This document shows, one piece after another, positions 43,717-54,987 of a DNA stretch of 64,000 nt. Position 1 is the first letter of the stretch; every line of letters starts with the position of its first letter. Under the pieces are notes generated by a model, which had not been told where the DNA came from, did no database searches, and was given only the letters and a program-made list of their open reading frames with translations. This DNA comes from Ophiobolus disseminans (Eukaryota; Ascomycota; Dothideomycetes; Pleosporales; Phaeosphaeriaceae). A program made the translations under genes and the position numbers. The stretch lies in contig MU006224.1 of NCBI GenBank assembly GCA_010093685.1, positions 278,476 to 342,475 of the forward strand, in the 5' to 3' direction.

Positions 43717-44213
43717 ATGGGCGTATGTGAGGCGTTGGAGGATATTCCGAAAAGAGTCATGTTTAATCTGCTTGAAGTCAAGCCTGCAAACATCTTTGGA
43801 GAGCTTCGTACTTTGGAGTTGGCCGGTCCTCTAGAAACGAGAATGCAACCCATAACACCTAACAAAATCATTCTCATTCCTCCTCCTAGTATAGTCGATG
43901 GGTGCTGATTTGTGTTCACACGCAAATGGTCAAAGAGTACAGCGGTTTCACGCAATCGCGCGACGTCGACCACGGGCTCACCGCCCGTTTGAACATTGGG
44001 CCATGCGTGGCCCGGGCGAAGTAAGGAGACTTGAATAGGCGTTGCACTTTGATAATATGTGACAATGTAGGATTGAGAGGGAAGCAACATTCTTTAGAGT
44101 AAAATAGTGATGTGTACTAACGTGTCGATTATTGTTATTATGATTATGATTATTATTATCAAACACCTATCTCACTCGCTCAACAAACACGTTCAGAAGC
44201 TGAAATCCGCATT
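43717..44213. other. Intergenic between convergent genes
   Basis: This holds the 3' flanks of TAF5 and the MFS gene. A short AT microsatellite at 44128-44160 is listed separately. Confidence 0.4.
44128..44160. repeat. Imperfect ATT microsatellite
   Basis: This is a 33-nt run of ATT/ATG trinucleotides (ATTATTGTTATTATGATTAT and on) in the 3' flank of the MFS gene. It is probably neutral. Confidence 0.7.
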
Positions 44214-45917
44214 TCAGGCGTCACCATGCTGTTGATTAACCTCAGCGCTATACTTTGCAAACTGACTCCTCTCCCTCAAGCTCTGCCCATACCGCAAAAA
44301 CACAATCGGAGTCAAGCAGAACAGAGTCGCGACGGCAGCAAGAATGGACCCAGCGACATTACCCCCCAGCCCAGAGAACATGGGGTACGCGAAGAGCGGC
44401 ATGAGTCCCGAGACGAGGGCGCGCAGCGACGCGAGCACAGCAAGGCCCGACGACGCATACATTGTGTACGAGTCGGCTAGATAGCCGTTGAGCGTGTAGG
44501 CGAACTCGTTGGCCGCGAAGCCGATCATGACGAGGCCGACCATGGACACAGCCCAGTGCGTGTGTACGCGTGGGGGAATCGTCCAGGAGAAGAGCCAGAG
44601 GCCGATTGCCAGCACAGGTGCTGCGATGACGAAGCCGTGTATCTTGTCTTCTGGCTTGACTTGTTGGTTGCGCCGCTTCTTCTGCGAAAGCACGTGCACG
44701 TCCCAGAGCCGGGGCAGGATGCTGATGGGAATGCCGAGGCCGATGGCGATGAAGGCTAGGGACGTTGTTGTTTCCCTCCAGCCGTAGAGTGAGTAGACTA
44801 CGGTCAAGGACTCTGTGAATAAATACACTAGACCCCATGCTGTGGCGCTCAGTAGAGACACGAGTATGATAATAGGTTCTGTGACCGCGAGACGCGCGGG
44901 CCGGAGCAGGACTATTTCCACCAGGGCGCGGCCGCTGGGGACTGCGTCTGGGTTGTCGCGCGGCTCGAGATGCTTGTTGTATTTCTCCTCGAGCCGGCCC
45001 AGTTTCTGGGACAGGAGTCGAGTCGGCCGACTTTCGCGTATGGCGGTGAGCAGCAGGGAAGTCACGGCAGTAACAATGGCGGACGTGTAGTATATCCAGC
45101 GCCTGGCACCATGTATTAGCATTTGCCTCAGATGCCCGCTTCCGACACGACTCACCAGCCTAGGACGTGCGCAATGTAGGATCCGTAAATGGGCCCCACG
45201 ACGAGGCCGAGCGTGGTCAAGCTGTTCCAAACCATTATCATCCATACACGATGCGTGCCAGCGTACAGGTCCTGGATACTCCCCGCGAGAACGACTGACG
45301 GTACCGAAGAGGCAAATCCCGATATGAAGCGGCCGACAAAGACGCCCGCGACTGAGGGCACAACGCCTGTAATGAGACATCCTATGCTGAAAGCTGCGCA
45401 GGAGTAGATGTAGGGCTTCCTGCGGCCAAAAGATTCGGAGAAGGGCGGCATCAACAGGCCCCCGATGGATTGGCCGAGTTGGTACCTGGTCTGGGGATTA
45501 GATGCCATTCCGCGATGTGAGCACTGTGCGAGTAAACTTGCATGAACGTGAATGCAACCAAAGCGACCACCCGGCTAAGATGATATTCTTCCTTTGCTAC
45601 AGTCGCAGCTGAGGGCTATCGGAGTCAGTCAAGTGTACGCGCAGCCTTTCGAGGTTTCATCTGCATGACCTACTCCCGTGGTGCTGATTACAGTTCTATT
45701 TCTTCATCAGTCGCAAGATTCCCTGGGTAGGAGGTAGACTCAACGTATAAAACTCGAGAAAGACGATGATTCCCGTGTCGTAGAATTTCCGACGGGAGGA
45801 CCAATTCCGAGGATATTGCTCATGGTCTTTCTTCCATTCGACGTGGTTTGACGCTGTTCGACGCAGGCCCGCCTCATCGATGGCGCTGCTCATCTGGTCT
45901 GCGTGGTTGGCATCCAT
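44214..45917 (-). CDS. Major facilitator superfamily transporter (DHA1-like)
   Basis: This is a plasma-membrane or organellar proton-coupled transporter. Five exons are 45917-45745, 45683-45670, 45608-45548, 45485-45156 and 45102-44214. The total is 1467 nt and 488 residues, exactly in frame. The second exon is only 14 nt and supplies the end of TM1 (FLEFYT-TTGVA-ATVAKEEYHL). The motif-A region is MPPFSESFGRRKPYIYS, with GQSIGGLL before it. The remaining membrane segments include LITGVVPSVAGVFVGRFISG, WIYYTSAIVTAVTSLLL, WGLVYLFTESLTVVYSLYGW and SILAAVATLFCLTPIVFL. Family DHA1 drug:H+ antiporters are similar, but the substrate is not deducible. Confidence 0.85.
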
Positions 45918-46850
45918 GGTGAGCTTTTGCCATTGCAACAACAGCGGTTCAATGACATGATATTGAACGTCGGCGGCATGATTCTTTCACTATGCCAGTG
46001 ACGTCGCAGTCGGACCGTGGCATTGTCAGATCGATCTTCACGTTAGTGCGCGTCTAGGAGGTTGTCCACTGAACTCTTTTTAAGCAATCCGCTTGCTCCA
46101 TTGGAAGACGTCGGAGCATTGGCACAAGCGCCGCTGCGCGACGCCAGCAAGCTCTTAGGGGGGATCGAAGGATCCACAGTGGCGTGTCAACGCAGCATCC
46201 GTGGTCAGATACCTAGATAAAGTCCTAGTGCTATTAGGAGCCACATTTGGTCTTCCCACAGCAGGCTTATCCCATTAATCGCTCAAAGGCATATTTATTT
46301 GCAAAGATAATCGAAGTCAAGAAAGCATTGTACATGCATGTCGGCTGCGGGAGTTGCATGGCATTGGTGGTCGGCGACATGATAAGCGAGATCCTAAGCG
46401 AATTGACCCTGGCAAGTAACCGGAGGCGCCGTTCCCGATCTGCCCTCCATCTGAGCCTCAACACACCAATGTGGGCCATGATCGGCACGCCTTCGCTTTT
46501 CCACACGCCACATCGAGAGCCAACCGTCTGGTTTGGGCCAAATCTCGTCAACCTCGGCAAAAAATGATTGAAAGAGTTTAGAGGAGATCGGCGGCAGACA
46601 GATCCGCCTAGGTGCAGATCCTCCATACAGCGCCATTTAGCGCCAGCTTCCCCAAGTTTTCTGCTTCATAGGTAAGTTAGTGTTGATAATAATGATGACG
46701 CAGTTTGGCTTCCCTTCCTGCCAGTTGTTCGATAAATCATTTCAAAGCTCGGCTCTTCGATCCGAGCAATAGAACCGAGGCGAGATGTTAAATTGATGTA
46801 CTCTTTGGAGTACCAGTCACTAACAAGAGTTTAACCTTTCACAGCGCGTC
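45918..46850. promoter_or_regulatory. Divergent intergenic region, MFS / threonine aldolase
   Basis: About 930 nt separate head-to-head genes. A 106-codon plus-strand frame at 46247 lacks any recognisable domain. Nothing else was seen. Confidence 0.4.
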
Positions 46851-48114
46851 ATGTCGCCCCATTCGATTGCGACAAGCATACCGCAGGATTCCCAGGATTC
46901 CCAGAAATCACGATCTAGCAAACAGTCGCACAAAGAAGATGCACTAGAACGGCTTTTGAAGGACCACGCCGAGTCCATCGCCTGGAACTCGGCAGGTCCA
47001 GCGGCAAGCGACTTCAGGAGTAAGTTTCCCAGCACTATCTTAACTACAAAAAGTGCACTACTTATTCCCAACCACAGGCGATGTTATCACGACCCCCTCA
47101 CTACGGATGCTGGCAGCCATTGTGAACACCACCTTGCGAGACGATGTGTTCCGTGAAGACACCACAACGATGGATTTCGAGTCTGACATTGCTGCGAGGT
47201 GCGGACACGCAGCCGGTCTCTTCACCATTACAGGAACAATGGCCAACCAGTTAGGGCTACGCACTCTCCTGACACAGCCACCTCACGCGATCCTGGCAGA
47301 TTCTCGAGCCCACATCCTCACCAACGAAGCCGGAGGCCCCGCATTCCTGAGCGGTGCAATGATACAAGCGGTCGAACCGTCCAACGGAAGATATCTCACA
47401 CTGGAGGACATCGAGGCCAAGGCCGTACTTACCGACAACATCCACAAATGCCCAACGCGGGTTATCGCCCTGGAAAATACCATCAGCGGCGTCATCGTGC
47501 CACTCCCAGAAATAGCCAAGATAAGTGCATGGGCACGAAGCAACAACGTAAAAATCCACCTCGACGGCGCACGACTCTTCGAAGCCGTAGCCGCAGGCGC
47601 AGGAAACCTGCGGGAATACTGCCAGCTAGTCGACACCGTGACTCTAGACTTCAGCAAAGACCTGGGTGCCCCAATGGGCGCCATGCTACTCGGCACAAGC
47701 GGGCACATTGCACAAGCAAGGTGGATAAGGAAGAGTATTGGAGGCGGCATGAGGCAGGCGGGCGTACTAAGCGCAGCTGCGCGAGTCGCCGTTGACGAGC
47801 AATTCGGCCCAGGCGGCTGTGGGCAAGCGGGCAAGCTCAGACGTGTACATGAGAATGCTAAAAAGGTCGGCGAGCTATGGCAGAGTAAAGGAGGCAAGCT
47901 CACCCAACCCGCCGAGACTAATCAAGTCTGGGTCGATCTTGAGGCTTTGGGGATCGAAGATGAGGACTGGAATGAGATTGGGAGAAGTCATGGCGTCCGC
48001 TTGGATGGACCGCGCATAGTTCTTCATCACCAAATCGGAGACGAAGCAATTCAACAGCTTGGACGCGCATTTGACACTGTTATGTTACGCGTTGCAGAGC
48101 GCAAAGAAACTTGA
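46851..48114 (+). CDS. Threonine aldolase family PLP enzyme
   Basis: PLP-dependent L-threonine aldolases split threonine or allo-threonine to glycine and acetaldehyde. Exons are 46851-47019 and 47078-48114, giving 401 residues. The intron has a GTAAGT donor. Blocks are FRSDVITTPSLRMLAAIVNT, ARCGHAAGLFTITGTMANQL, ITRVGHL-equivalent PTRVIALENTISGVIVPLP, and IHLDGARLFEAVAAG. The PLP-binding lysine is Lys250 in TLDFSKDLGAPMGAMLLG, and IRKSIGGGMRQAG follows. The N-terminal 50 residues are Ser/Gln-rich and beyond the normal fold. I expect a cytosolic enzyme, although some fungal paralogues prefer other beta-hydroxy amino acids. Confidence 0.9.
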
Positions 48115-48720
48115 AACATGATAAAAAAACGGGGATCCTGGAAGCTGTCACTATGCGAAAACGTTTAATGCGTGTCCAATTTACTGAGGCCTTTAGTACT
48201 AGTACACTTAGAAACAAATGATAATATCGAATCCTCTCTTACGCTAGAGTGGTGGTCGGGCATGCTGGCCTCACCTGGGCAGGCATGTATATGTGTTTCA
48301 AGCTAGGCACACAAGGGTTAGCCGGGCGAGGTGGCCATCTGGAACCTCATCCAGCGAAAGCTTGATCAAACAGCACCATCAGCACCTCACACGGAGCATT
48401 CACACAAGGCATCAAAGACATCGTTCGAGGGCCGTATTACGCATTGATATTTGTATATGACATGCTAGACTTGTCGGCCGCCCGTATCTTGTAGTACATG
48501 TGAGAAAAACCCTGTCTAGCTAAAGAAATTATCAGCCCTAGCAAGATCATGGACCCCATCATTAATGACCACCGTGTACGTATGTGAACACAGCCAGGTC
48601 GTTCGAGCAGTTAGACGCTATAGGCGATGCAAGAATGTCCCACCGGCTTATCGCATGACCGCATCAGGCGCCCACACCATGGCAGATACTGGACTGCACG
48701 ATTGTATGACGATATCCGAC
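48115..48720. other. Intergenic between convergent genes
   Basis: This holds the 3' flanks of the threonine aldolase and GPI-protein genes. No gene was seen. Confidence 0.4.
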
Positions 48721-50069
48721 TTATGCGAAGTGGGCGAAAGCGAGAGCGACAACAATGGCCGCAATGGAGCTCTTACCAGCGCCGACAACGTGGCCCATGT
48801 TCACGGGAACCTCGCTGTAGGTTGGCTTGGGTGTGACGAGGGTACCATTGGCGCTTCTGGACGGATATCTGGAAAGATTAACAAGTTGGCACTGCAATAT
48901 GGTCGACTGGTGTCGAGAACTTACCCAGATCCTGATGGAAAGGCAGAAACGCTTGACGGACGGTTAGTCGCCGTGGCCTCGATGTCAGTGTTGGTGGCGG
49001 TGCCATTATGCTTGCTGGAAACGGGTGGCAAGGTAAGCAGCGAGGTCAGGGTCTGCGTGAGATAGCTGGTAACCCGAGTAGTGCTATCGACACTGGAGTT
49101 TGATGGCGGCGTTGGGAAAGCATAGCCAGAGCTCGCTGATGTCAAGGTTGGCGAAGTACTGGACCCAGCGCTTCTTGAAGATGAGCCCGATGGGTACTGA
49201 GAGTCGCTGCTCGAAGAAGCCGACACAGAAGCGACAGACGAACCCGAGACAGATGGTGAGACTGGTGGAGCCGACGAAGATGAGCCAGCAGGCGTAGATG
49301 GTGGGGAAGACCCGTGAGGTCCGGATGGTTCAACAGAGTTACTTCCAGTCGAGGACGCCGAGTATGACGTACCGACAGAGTTAGTGTTGGTGCTTGTATG
49401 GACAATTGAGCTGCTAGGACCAGGCACCAGGGTGGAGGAAGGCCGGGGCTGTCCGTGAGTGTCCGAAGCTGAAGACGACGGTGGAAGGACGGTGCTCTCC
49501 AGTGTCGGACCGGGAATGATGCTGACGCCCAAGGTAGTGGACGCAGAAGGAAAAGTTGAGATTCCCAGATAGGTGGTGGTTGAGCTGCTACCGGCTGAAG
49601 GGACTGGGCCGATGGGAAGTGCTGAGCTGTCAACGGGCACTGCCGAGGTAGGAGTACCCGGGGCAGACGAGGCTCCACCAGGAGGCAGAATCACCTCAGA
49701 AGTCGAACAGATGGTGGTGGTGGTATCCACGACCGCAGTCGACGTCAGGATGACCGTGACACCAGGTGGACAGTCTGGAGCATTCGTGCACAAGGTCGTG
49801 TGGATGGCCGTTGAGGTAATGACATGGATTGAAGTCGCAGTCGCGGCGAGGTCACGCTTGGCATCTGTCGGACGTTAGAAGAGCTGGCTTTCAATGAGGA
49901 GGAGATCGAGCTCCACGTCTTGCTGCTAATCGCAGAACCGGGGACATTGACAAGAGCAAGGATTGCGGAATTGCGGAATTGCGGAATTGGACTCACCATC
50001 GCGGACGACCAGCGGCTTGACTGCAGAAACGACACCTCCGAAGAGAATTGCAAGCTGGAGAACCTTCAT
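48721..50069 (-). CDS. Ser/Thr-rich GPI-anchored cell wall protein, adhesin-like
   Basis: Exons are 50069-49997, 49864-48925 and 48868-48721, giving 1161 nt and 386 residues. The signal peptide is MKVLQLAILFGGVVSAVKP. A mature N-terminus with two Cys pairs follows (TTLCTNAPDCPPGVTVILTS, TTTTICSTSE). Then comes a 250-residue Ser/Thr/Pro stalk, expected to be O-mannosylated. The third exon supplies the C-terminus NMGHVVGAGKSSIAAIVVAL, a typical GPI-attachment signal with small omega residues and a hydrophobic tail. The second intron's perfect GTAAGT donor looks like a stop codon if left unspliced, so the true end is easy to miss. The first intron contains an 8-bp tandem repeat. I infer a wall or surface role. 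The second GPI gene lies upstream in divergent orientation. Confidence 0.82.
49965..49988. repeat. Perfect 8-bp tandem repeat, three copies
   Basis: GCGGAATT is repeated three times without interruption inside the first intron of the large GPI-protein gene, close to the donor site. Such repeats can vary in copy number by slippage. Confidence 0.9.
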
Positions 50070-50903
50070 GGTGAGGCGAGCTGGCGGTGATGCGAGAGGA
50101 TAAGGAGTGCGGTTGGTGGGCAAAGATAGCAGTAACCAGGCCGGTGGCTGGTTGAGCGTGAGAGAAGTGTTTAACGAGTGTATAGGAGTTGGTGAGGGTC
50201 AGGTTAAGAGAGGCCGAGCGATGTTATGATGAAGCAGGCGCGCCAAGACTTAGCGTCGAGAGACAACATAGCAGGAAGGTGCGCTGCCGGACCACAACAA
50301 ACAAAGTAAGATTTGTTGCGCTATCTCCGAATGTTTCCTAGCGACTGGAAGTTGCTGTGACATCACTGGGTAAATTGCAGAGGGCGCAAACAACTGAGCG
50401 AGAAAACGTCGCAGCACGTGAGAGCTCCTTCACTACGGTTCTTGGAATGGTCTCGCAGCACAGACCAATCGCCGTCTGGACATGAGACGCACAGTCGCTT
50501 TTACAAGAGAGAGCTATTGGGTGCTTGCGAGGTGGCTCATTAGGCAGATTGCATTTGCACGACGGCAGTGACGGTCGTGGTGACACGGGCAGCTCCTGCC
50601 CTGCGTACATAAACGCGGTCCTGGCGCTCTTCCCCTGCAAACACGTTCGTTCCCCTTCACCTGCTAATTTCCATTGCAATCGACAGCCTTCCGATTGCAC
50701 CTGATCGCCGAGGCTAAGCAGAGTCTTCCGCCTGCAAACGCCCCTACCGCCCTCGCTCATTTATACAACGCTTCCCCGCCCTCTCCAGCTTCTCCACGAC
50801 ACCTCACCTCAACCGCTCAACCACCACCGTTGCATCACTTCAACTCGAACATCTTAGACCAGCTCTACCACATCCCCAAACTCAATCAATTACCGCTATC
50901 AAC
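50070..50903. promoter_or_regulatory. Divergent promoter region of the two GPI-protein genes
   Basis: About 830 nt separate two head-to-head surface-protein genes. The side facing 50904 ends in a pyrimidine/CA-rich leader (CTCAACCGCTCAACCACCAC). No specific factor site was identified. Confidence 0.5.
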
Positions 50904-51499
50904 ATGTTCGGCTTCAAGCTCTTCGTGGTTGCCGCGCTCGCCTGCGCTGTCGTCGCCACCACTGAATGTGAGTCAGTATTGAGTTTTGAGCGCATCGCAA
51001 GCTAATTCGTCTCTCAGCCTGCACTCCGGCTGCTACCGTCACCATCACCCTCACCAACACGGTCAAGGAGTGCGCCACGCCTGTCGTGCCTGCTCCGGTT
51101 TCAAGCAAGCCGTACGACTCGCCTCCGCCTTCATTGTCTGGCCCGGGTGCTCCCGAGTCGACGGTCTCTCCAGTCTCGCCTGCGCCTTCAGTATCTGGCC
51201 CGGGTGCTCCCCTGCCTTCTATCTCTGGGTCGGTCGGTGTCTCTTCACTTGCCAGCCTGTCGGTCTCGGCCTCTTCAGGTACCGCTGTTGCGCCCTCCTC
51301 GAGCGGCGCCTCAGAGACTTCGGCTAGGTCCAACCCCGGTGCCGGCACGACCACTGCGCCTTCTTCGAGTGCTGTCCCGGCCAAGCCCACTGCCGCTTCA
51401 AGCAGCAAGCCCCTAGAGGTCTCCTCCGCCATGGCTGCCATGGTCACCCCTCTCGTCGGTCTCGGCACTTTCGTTGGCGCCATTTTTGCCTTCGTCTAG
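50904..51499 (+). CDS. Small Ser/Pro-rich GPI-anchored protein
   Basis: Exons are 50904-50967 and 51018-51499, giving 181 residues. The signal peptide is MFGFKLFVVAALACAVVATT. A short Cys-containing head (SCTPAATVTITLTNTVKECA) resembles the head of the neighbouring larger protein. A Ser/Pro/Gly spacer with two GPGAP motifs follows (LSGPGAPESTVSP, VSGPGAPLPSISG). It ends MAAMVTPLVGLGTFVGAIFA, a GPI signal. There is no enzymatic domain. A wall or surface role is inferred. Shared layout and divergent promoters suggest co-expression with the larger gene. Confidence 0.82.
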
Positions 51500-51762
51500 A
51501 CGCGTCCCGTGCAGTCTCGCGCACCGTTGAGGTCGATGTCATTAGGATAAGGCCTGGCATCATACCCATCTGTTGATGGCATGTCGGCATGGAGGATGTT
51601 TCATTTCACGACACATTCTGTATTTGTCGATTTTCTGGAGGAGAAATTTCATGGTTTCATCATTGACGAACAGCTCTTTGCATGCCTAGCATGGCTCTAG
51701 CTCTTCTCAATGCCTAATAAAGGTGGCTCGGTCACTGCTTGCTTCATACTCTCTTGCCTCTG

Positions 51763-52649
51763 TTACCGTGATATCTCTGCTCCCATGACCTTCCTCACCC
51801 ATCCTAATATCCTCGTCGCCGCGTCTTCAGGTGAGACCTTCATGACGTCAAGCACAAGCTCCTCTCCCACACCAAACAAGTACATCTTAAAACACCCTCG
51901 TATCCACCTCAAATCCTCCCCATCCACCAACTTCGTCGTTCCACCCCGCTTGCGTTCTGCGCTCTGCGCTCCCCACTCTCCGTAAATTCTCCCCCGCCTC
52001 ACACGTCAAACAAATCGGCACAAACAAGCGTGCCGCACGCCGCGCAGCCGCTCGATACTCCTCCGCCACACTCACATCAGTAGCCTCGTCAGACCGACTA
52101 TCTACCCGCCCATCAGCACCACCTCGCAAACCGCCGACCCAGGAGGAAGAGCACAAACGTACCAGTGCACATAACCCATCTCTCCGCTTCCGCCCCGCTA
52201 CAAAAGTACTTCTCAAACGCCCTGTCCCGCTCGAGTCTCCGCTCACGTAGATACTCGGGGTGGGTGCGTGGATATACAGCCTCTACGGGGTCGATGAGGC
52301 TGTGGTTGTCGAGGAGGATGGGGTGGGCGAGGAGGGTGGTGAGGGAGCGTGCGATGGTGAGTTTTCCAACGACGGGGAAGGCGTTGATGTAGATTAGAGG
52401 GGCGGGTTTGGGCGGGGTGGGAGAAAGTTTTGGCGTGAGGAGTGGAGCGGTAAGAGTTGTGTTGGTGCTTGTGCTTGTGTTGAGATCAAGGTGGTGATTG
52501 TGAGGAAGTTTGGCGCGTGAGAGAAATAATGTTTGGCAAGTTTGCTCAGTCGAGCAGAAGTATAAAAATGAGTCATAGAAGCAACGCAGAATGATTGTGG
52601 TACGTGTGTAGTGTAGACAAAAAACGAGAAGGGTAGTCCGCTGTGTCAT
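51763..52649 (-). pseudogene. P-loop kinase-like (AAA_33 type) gene, frameshifted by a 7-bp duplication
   Basis: The protein resembles fungal small P-loop nucleotide kinase/phosphotransferase-like proteins: LIYINAFPVVGKLTIARSLT, LLDNHSLIDPVEAVYPRTHP, ERDRAFEKYF, then EEYRAAARRAARLFVPICLT. Exon 1 ends at 52163, and an intron 52162-52102 (GTACGT...GTAG) leads to exon 2. The reading frame breaks at 51957-51970, where the 7-mer CTGCGCT (plus strand) occurs twice in tandem. Counting one copy restores VGSAERKRGGTTKLVDGEDL and the family C-terminus down to 51763. The Walker A is also unusual (A-F-P-V-V-G-K, where relatives I recall have G-F-P-x-x-G-K). The start is uncertain; I used the ATG at 52649. 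It is either a young pseudogene or a strain-specific allele. Confidence 0.65.
51957..51970. repeat. Perfect 7-bp tandem duplication that shifts the reading frame
   Basis: CTGCGCT occupies 51957-51963 and again 51964-51970. Seven bases is not a multiple of three. The frames before and after differ by exactly one register, as a single duplication would cause. Confidence 0.85.
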
Positions 52650-52888
52650 GTGGTATATGTATTGCTCAAGGTCAACTACGTCGAAGACCGTGACCAAGAA
52701 AGAAAACATGTATATAAAAAATATCCCAGATCCCAAGGACCACCACGCACGTCAACATGTGGCTCTGGGCTACAGAAGGTGTGGTCGACCACTGCCGATC
52801 AAGGAAAGAGTGGCAGCGACTGGTATATGAAGAAAATCCGTCATGTCTGGTCTGAAAGCTGTAGGTTGATTCTGCAAAAACTTCCTCC

Positions 52889-54230
52889 TCATCGCTTCCT
52901 CCACAAGTCCTGCTGTGTCTCACGGATCCGCCTCTCTTGTTCACGAATCATCTCTTCAGTCTGACCGTGGCCATTGCCCCGGCTGTCAATGTCAATCTCC
53001 ATTGGGTCATCGCCCTCCTCTGCTGGTTGTGGAATCTTTGCAGCAGGCGCACCTCGTCGCGGCTCATTGGAACGAACGCCGTCCATCATGGATGCACCGC
53101 CATTTCGAAGCTGGTTGATGGCACGAATAGTGTCGATAGCCGCGTGCAGTGTCCTTCTTGCGTTGAAGTTCTTCTTGACGGTCGGCAGAAGGTCTTCCTC
53201 TCCCTCGCCTGGTCGTCCGAGGTCCGCAACCCACGGGTGGGAAAGCGCTTCGTGGGCGGTCATACGTGCTGACGGATCGACCGTGAGGCACCGGCGAATG
53301 AACTCACGCGCTGTGAGAGAGACACCGCGCCAGTACTCGAGAGGAGTGAACGAGTAATCTGCGACGAGGATGGCCTGCATCTCCTCGAGGTTTGAGTCGC
53401 GGTCGAAGGGTGTGTAACCGCAGAGCAAGAAGTACGTGATTACACCAATAGCCCAGATATCGCTGTTTTTGTTAGTCACAGGCATGAGACTGCTAGAGCT
53501 GAGCATCTTACACTGGCTTGCCGTGGCCTGTCTTCCTGAAGATCTCAGGAGCCATGTATCCTGGCGTTCCGCACGTCGTGGTTAGGACGTGGAATTGCTC
53601 CTCATCCATAATTCGCGACAGCCCGAAATCAGCGATCAGCAGATCGGCGTTATCCTCTGGTGTCCTGAAGAGAAGGTTCTCGGGCTTCAAATCTCGATGA
53701 ACGATGCCATGGTCGTGGAGGTATGCGACAGCGGAGAGTGTGGCTCGGATAAGGTCGGCCGCGTCAGACTCGTAGTAGTTGCCCTTGCGACAGATGCGAT
53801 CAAAGAGCTCGCCTCCAAGAGCGAGATCGGTCACCAGGTATACTGCAAGCAAGATCAGCCATGCGCTCGTGTTCAGCCTCGGTGGGTCGTACGGTTGTTC
53901 ATAGTCTCGAAGTAGTCAACCAGAGTCAGGATGTTTCTGTGGCCCATAGATACCCTCTTAAGGACCGCGATCTCATTTCGAACCTAACACAGATATCAGC
54001 CTTGCGCCAGCCTAGACCGCGTGGTTGCTGCTGACCATGTGTTCTCGGCCGGCCATCAGCCTCTTATTAATGACCTTGGCGGCATAGTATCTCCCGGTGT
54101 CAATATGCACACACTCCTTGACGACTGAGTAGCTGCCTGCTCCCAGTGTTTTTCCCGTCTTGTATCGACATGGTTGCACTTGCGCTGCAGTTTGTGGTGT
54201 ATGCGCCCCGGAGCCGCCGTTCGAGGCCAT
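52889..54230 (-). CDS. Ca2+/calmodulin-dependent protein kinase (CaMKI-like)
   Basis: This cytosolic Ser/Thr kinase is activated by Ca2+/calmodulin and acts in growth and stress signalling. Exons are 54230-54036, 53983-53893, 53842-53512 and 53462-52889, giving 1191 nt and 396 residues. Kinase motifs are the glycine loop GKTLGAGSYSVVKE, lysine in YYAAKVINK, the catalytic loop GIVHRDLKPENLLF, LIADFGLSRI, CGTPGYMAPEIF, and DIWAIGVITYFLLCGYTPFD. The segment after the kinase, VKKNFNARRTLHAAIDTIRA, is the expected autoinhibitory and calmodulin-binding helix. Thr in the LTTTCGTPGYMAP activation loop may be phosphorylated by a CaMK kinase. A Glu/Arg-rich coiled tail ends the protein. Confidence 0.92.
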
Positions 54231-54987
54231 TTGGACTTTGCTGGACTCAGTGAGAGGACGATAGTGCGGATGTCACTATTTGTATAGCGAAGGCTGTGTC
54301 AGTTCTGAAACTGTGTGCTCCTTGCAGGGTCGTGAAATCGGCGTGCGTTGCTGCCACAACCTGCTATCGTCGCGCGGTCTGAATGTACGAGTTGACAGAT
54401 GCAGCACTTAGTCGAGAGGTTGGCAGTCGGTAACCAGTTCCAGGGTCTTGTACAAGCACGTAGTGTTCGTCACGTTGAGCGTGGCCAGTGGATGTGCGAT
54501 CAGTCCTCCGTCAGCTTGCTAATATATCGGATGATAGCCCCTCACTGCGGGTAGCGGGGTCAGGGAGTACTACGGTCCAGAGCGACGACACGGAACAACT
54601 TGGGTATATATGTCTAGTAGTGGAAGAGAGAGGAATAGAGAAGCAAAGATGCGCGAGCTGAACGAATGCTGTCGTGATTTCAGGGTGTCTTCTGGAGGGG
54701 TGCGACTGCTTTCCACGCCGGTGAACATCCCTGTCGCCCACTCGTTGATGATTGGCCTCGTTGCGGTGGAGTGGGGCAGCCATGCAGGGCATCCATAGCC
54801 TGAGGCATGTTCCGATGTCATATTCACGAGCCAAAAATCAAACTCAGGGTCACATTATGCTATTTGTATTTCTATGTCGTCTATCGGTCGTCTCAACGTT
54901 TCTTCATAGAAACCATGTCAGGTATTAAACAAGAAGCGATTCTCCCGGAGAAACGTCCAGGAGAGTGCAATAGCCATGGGGAAGAGC
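54231..54987. promoter_or_regulatory. Intergenic; promoter of the CaMK gene
   Basis: This lies between the CaMK start and the phosphoglycerate mutase stop, both on the minus strand. No gene or motif was recognised. Confidence 0.4.

Noticed and set aside
44128..44160. AT-rich microsatellite as a transposon end or origin
   Set aside because: Only 33 nt of simple trinucleotide repeat, with no inverted repeats or coding remnants around it.
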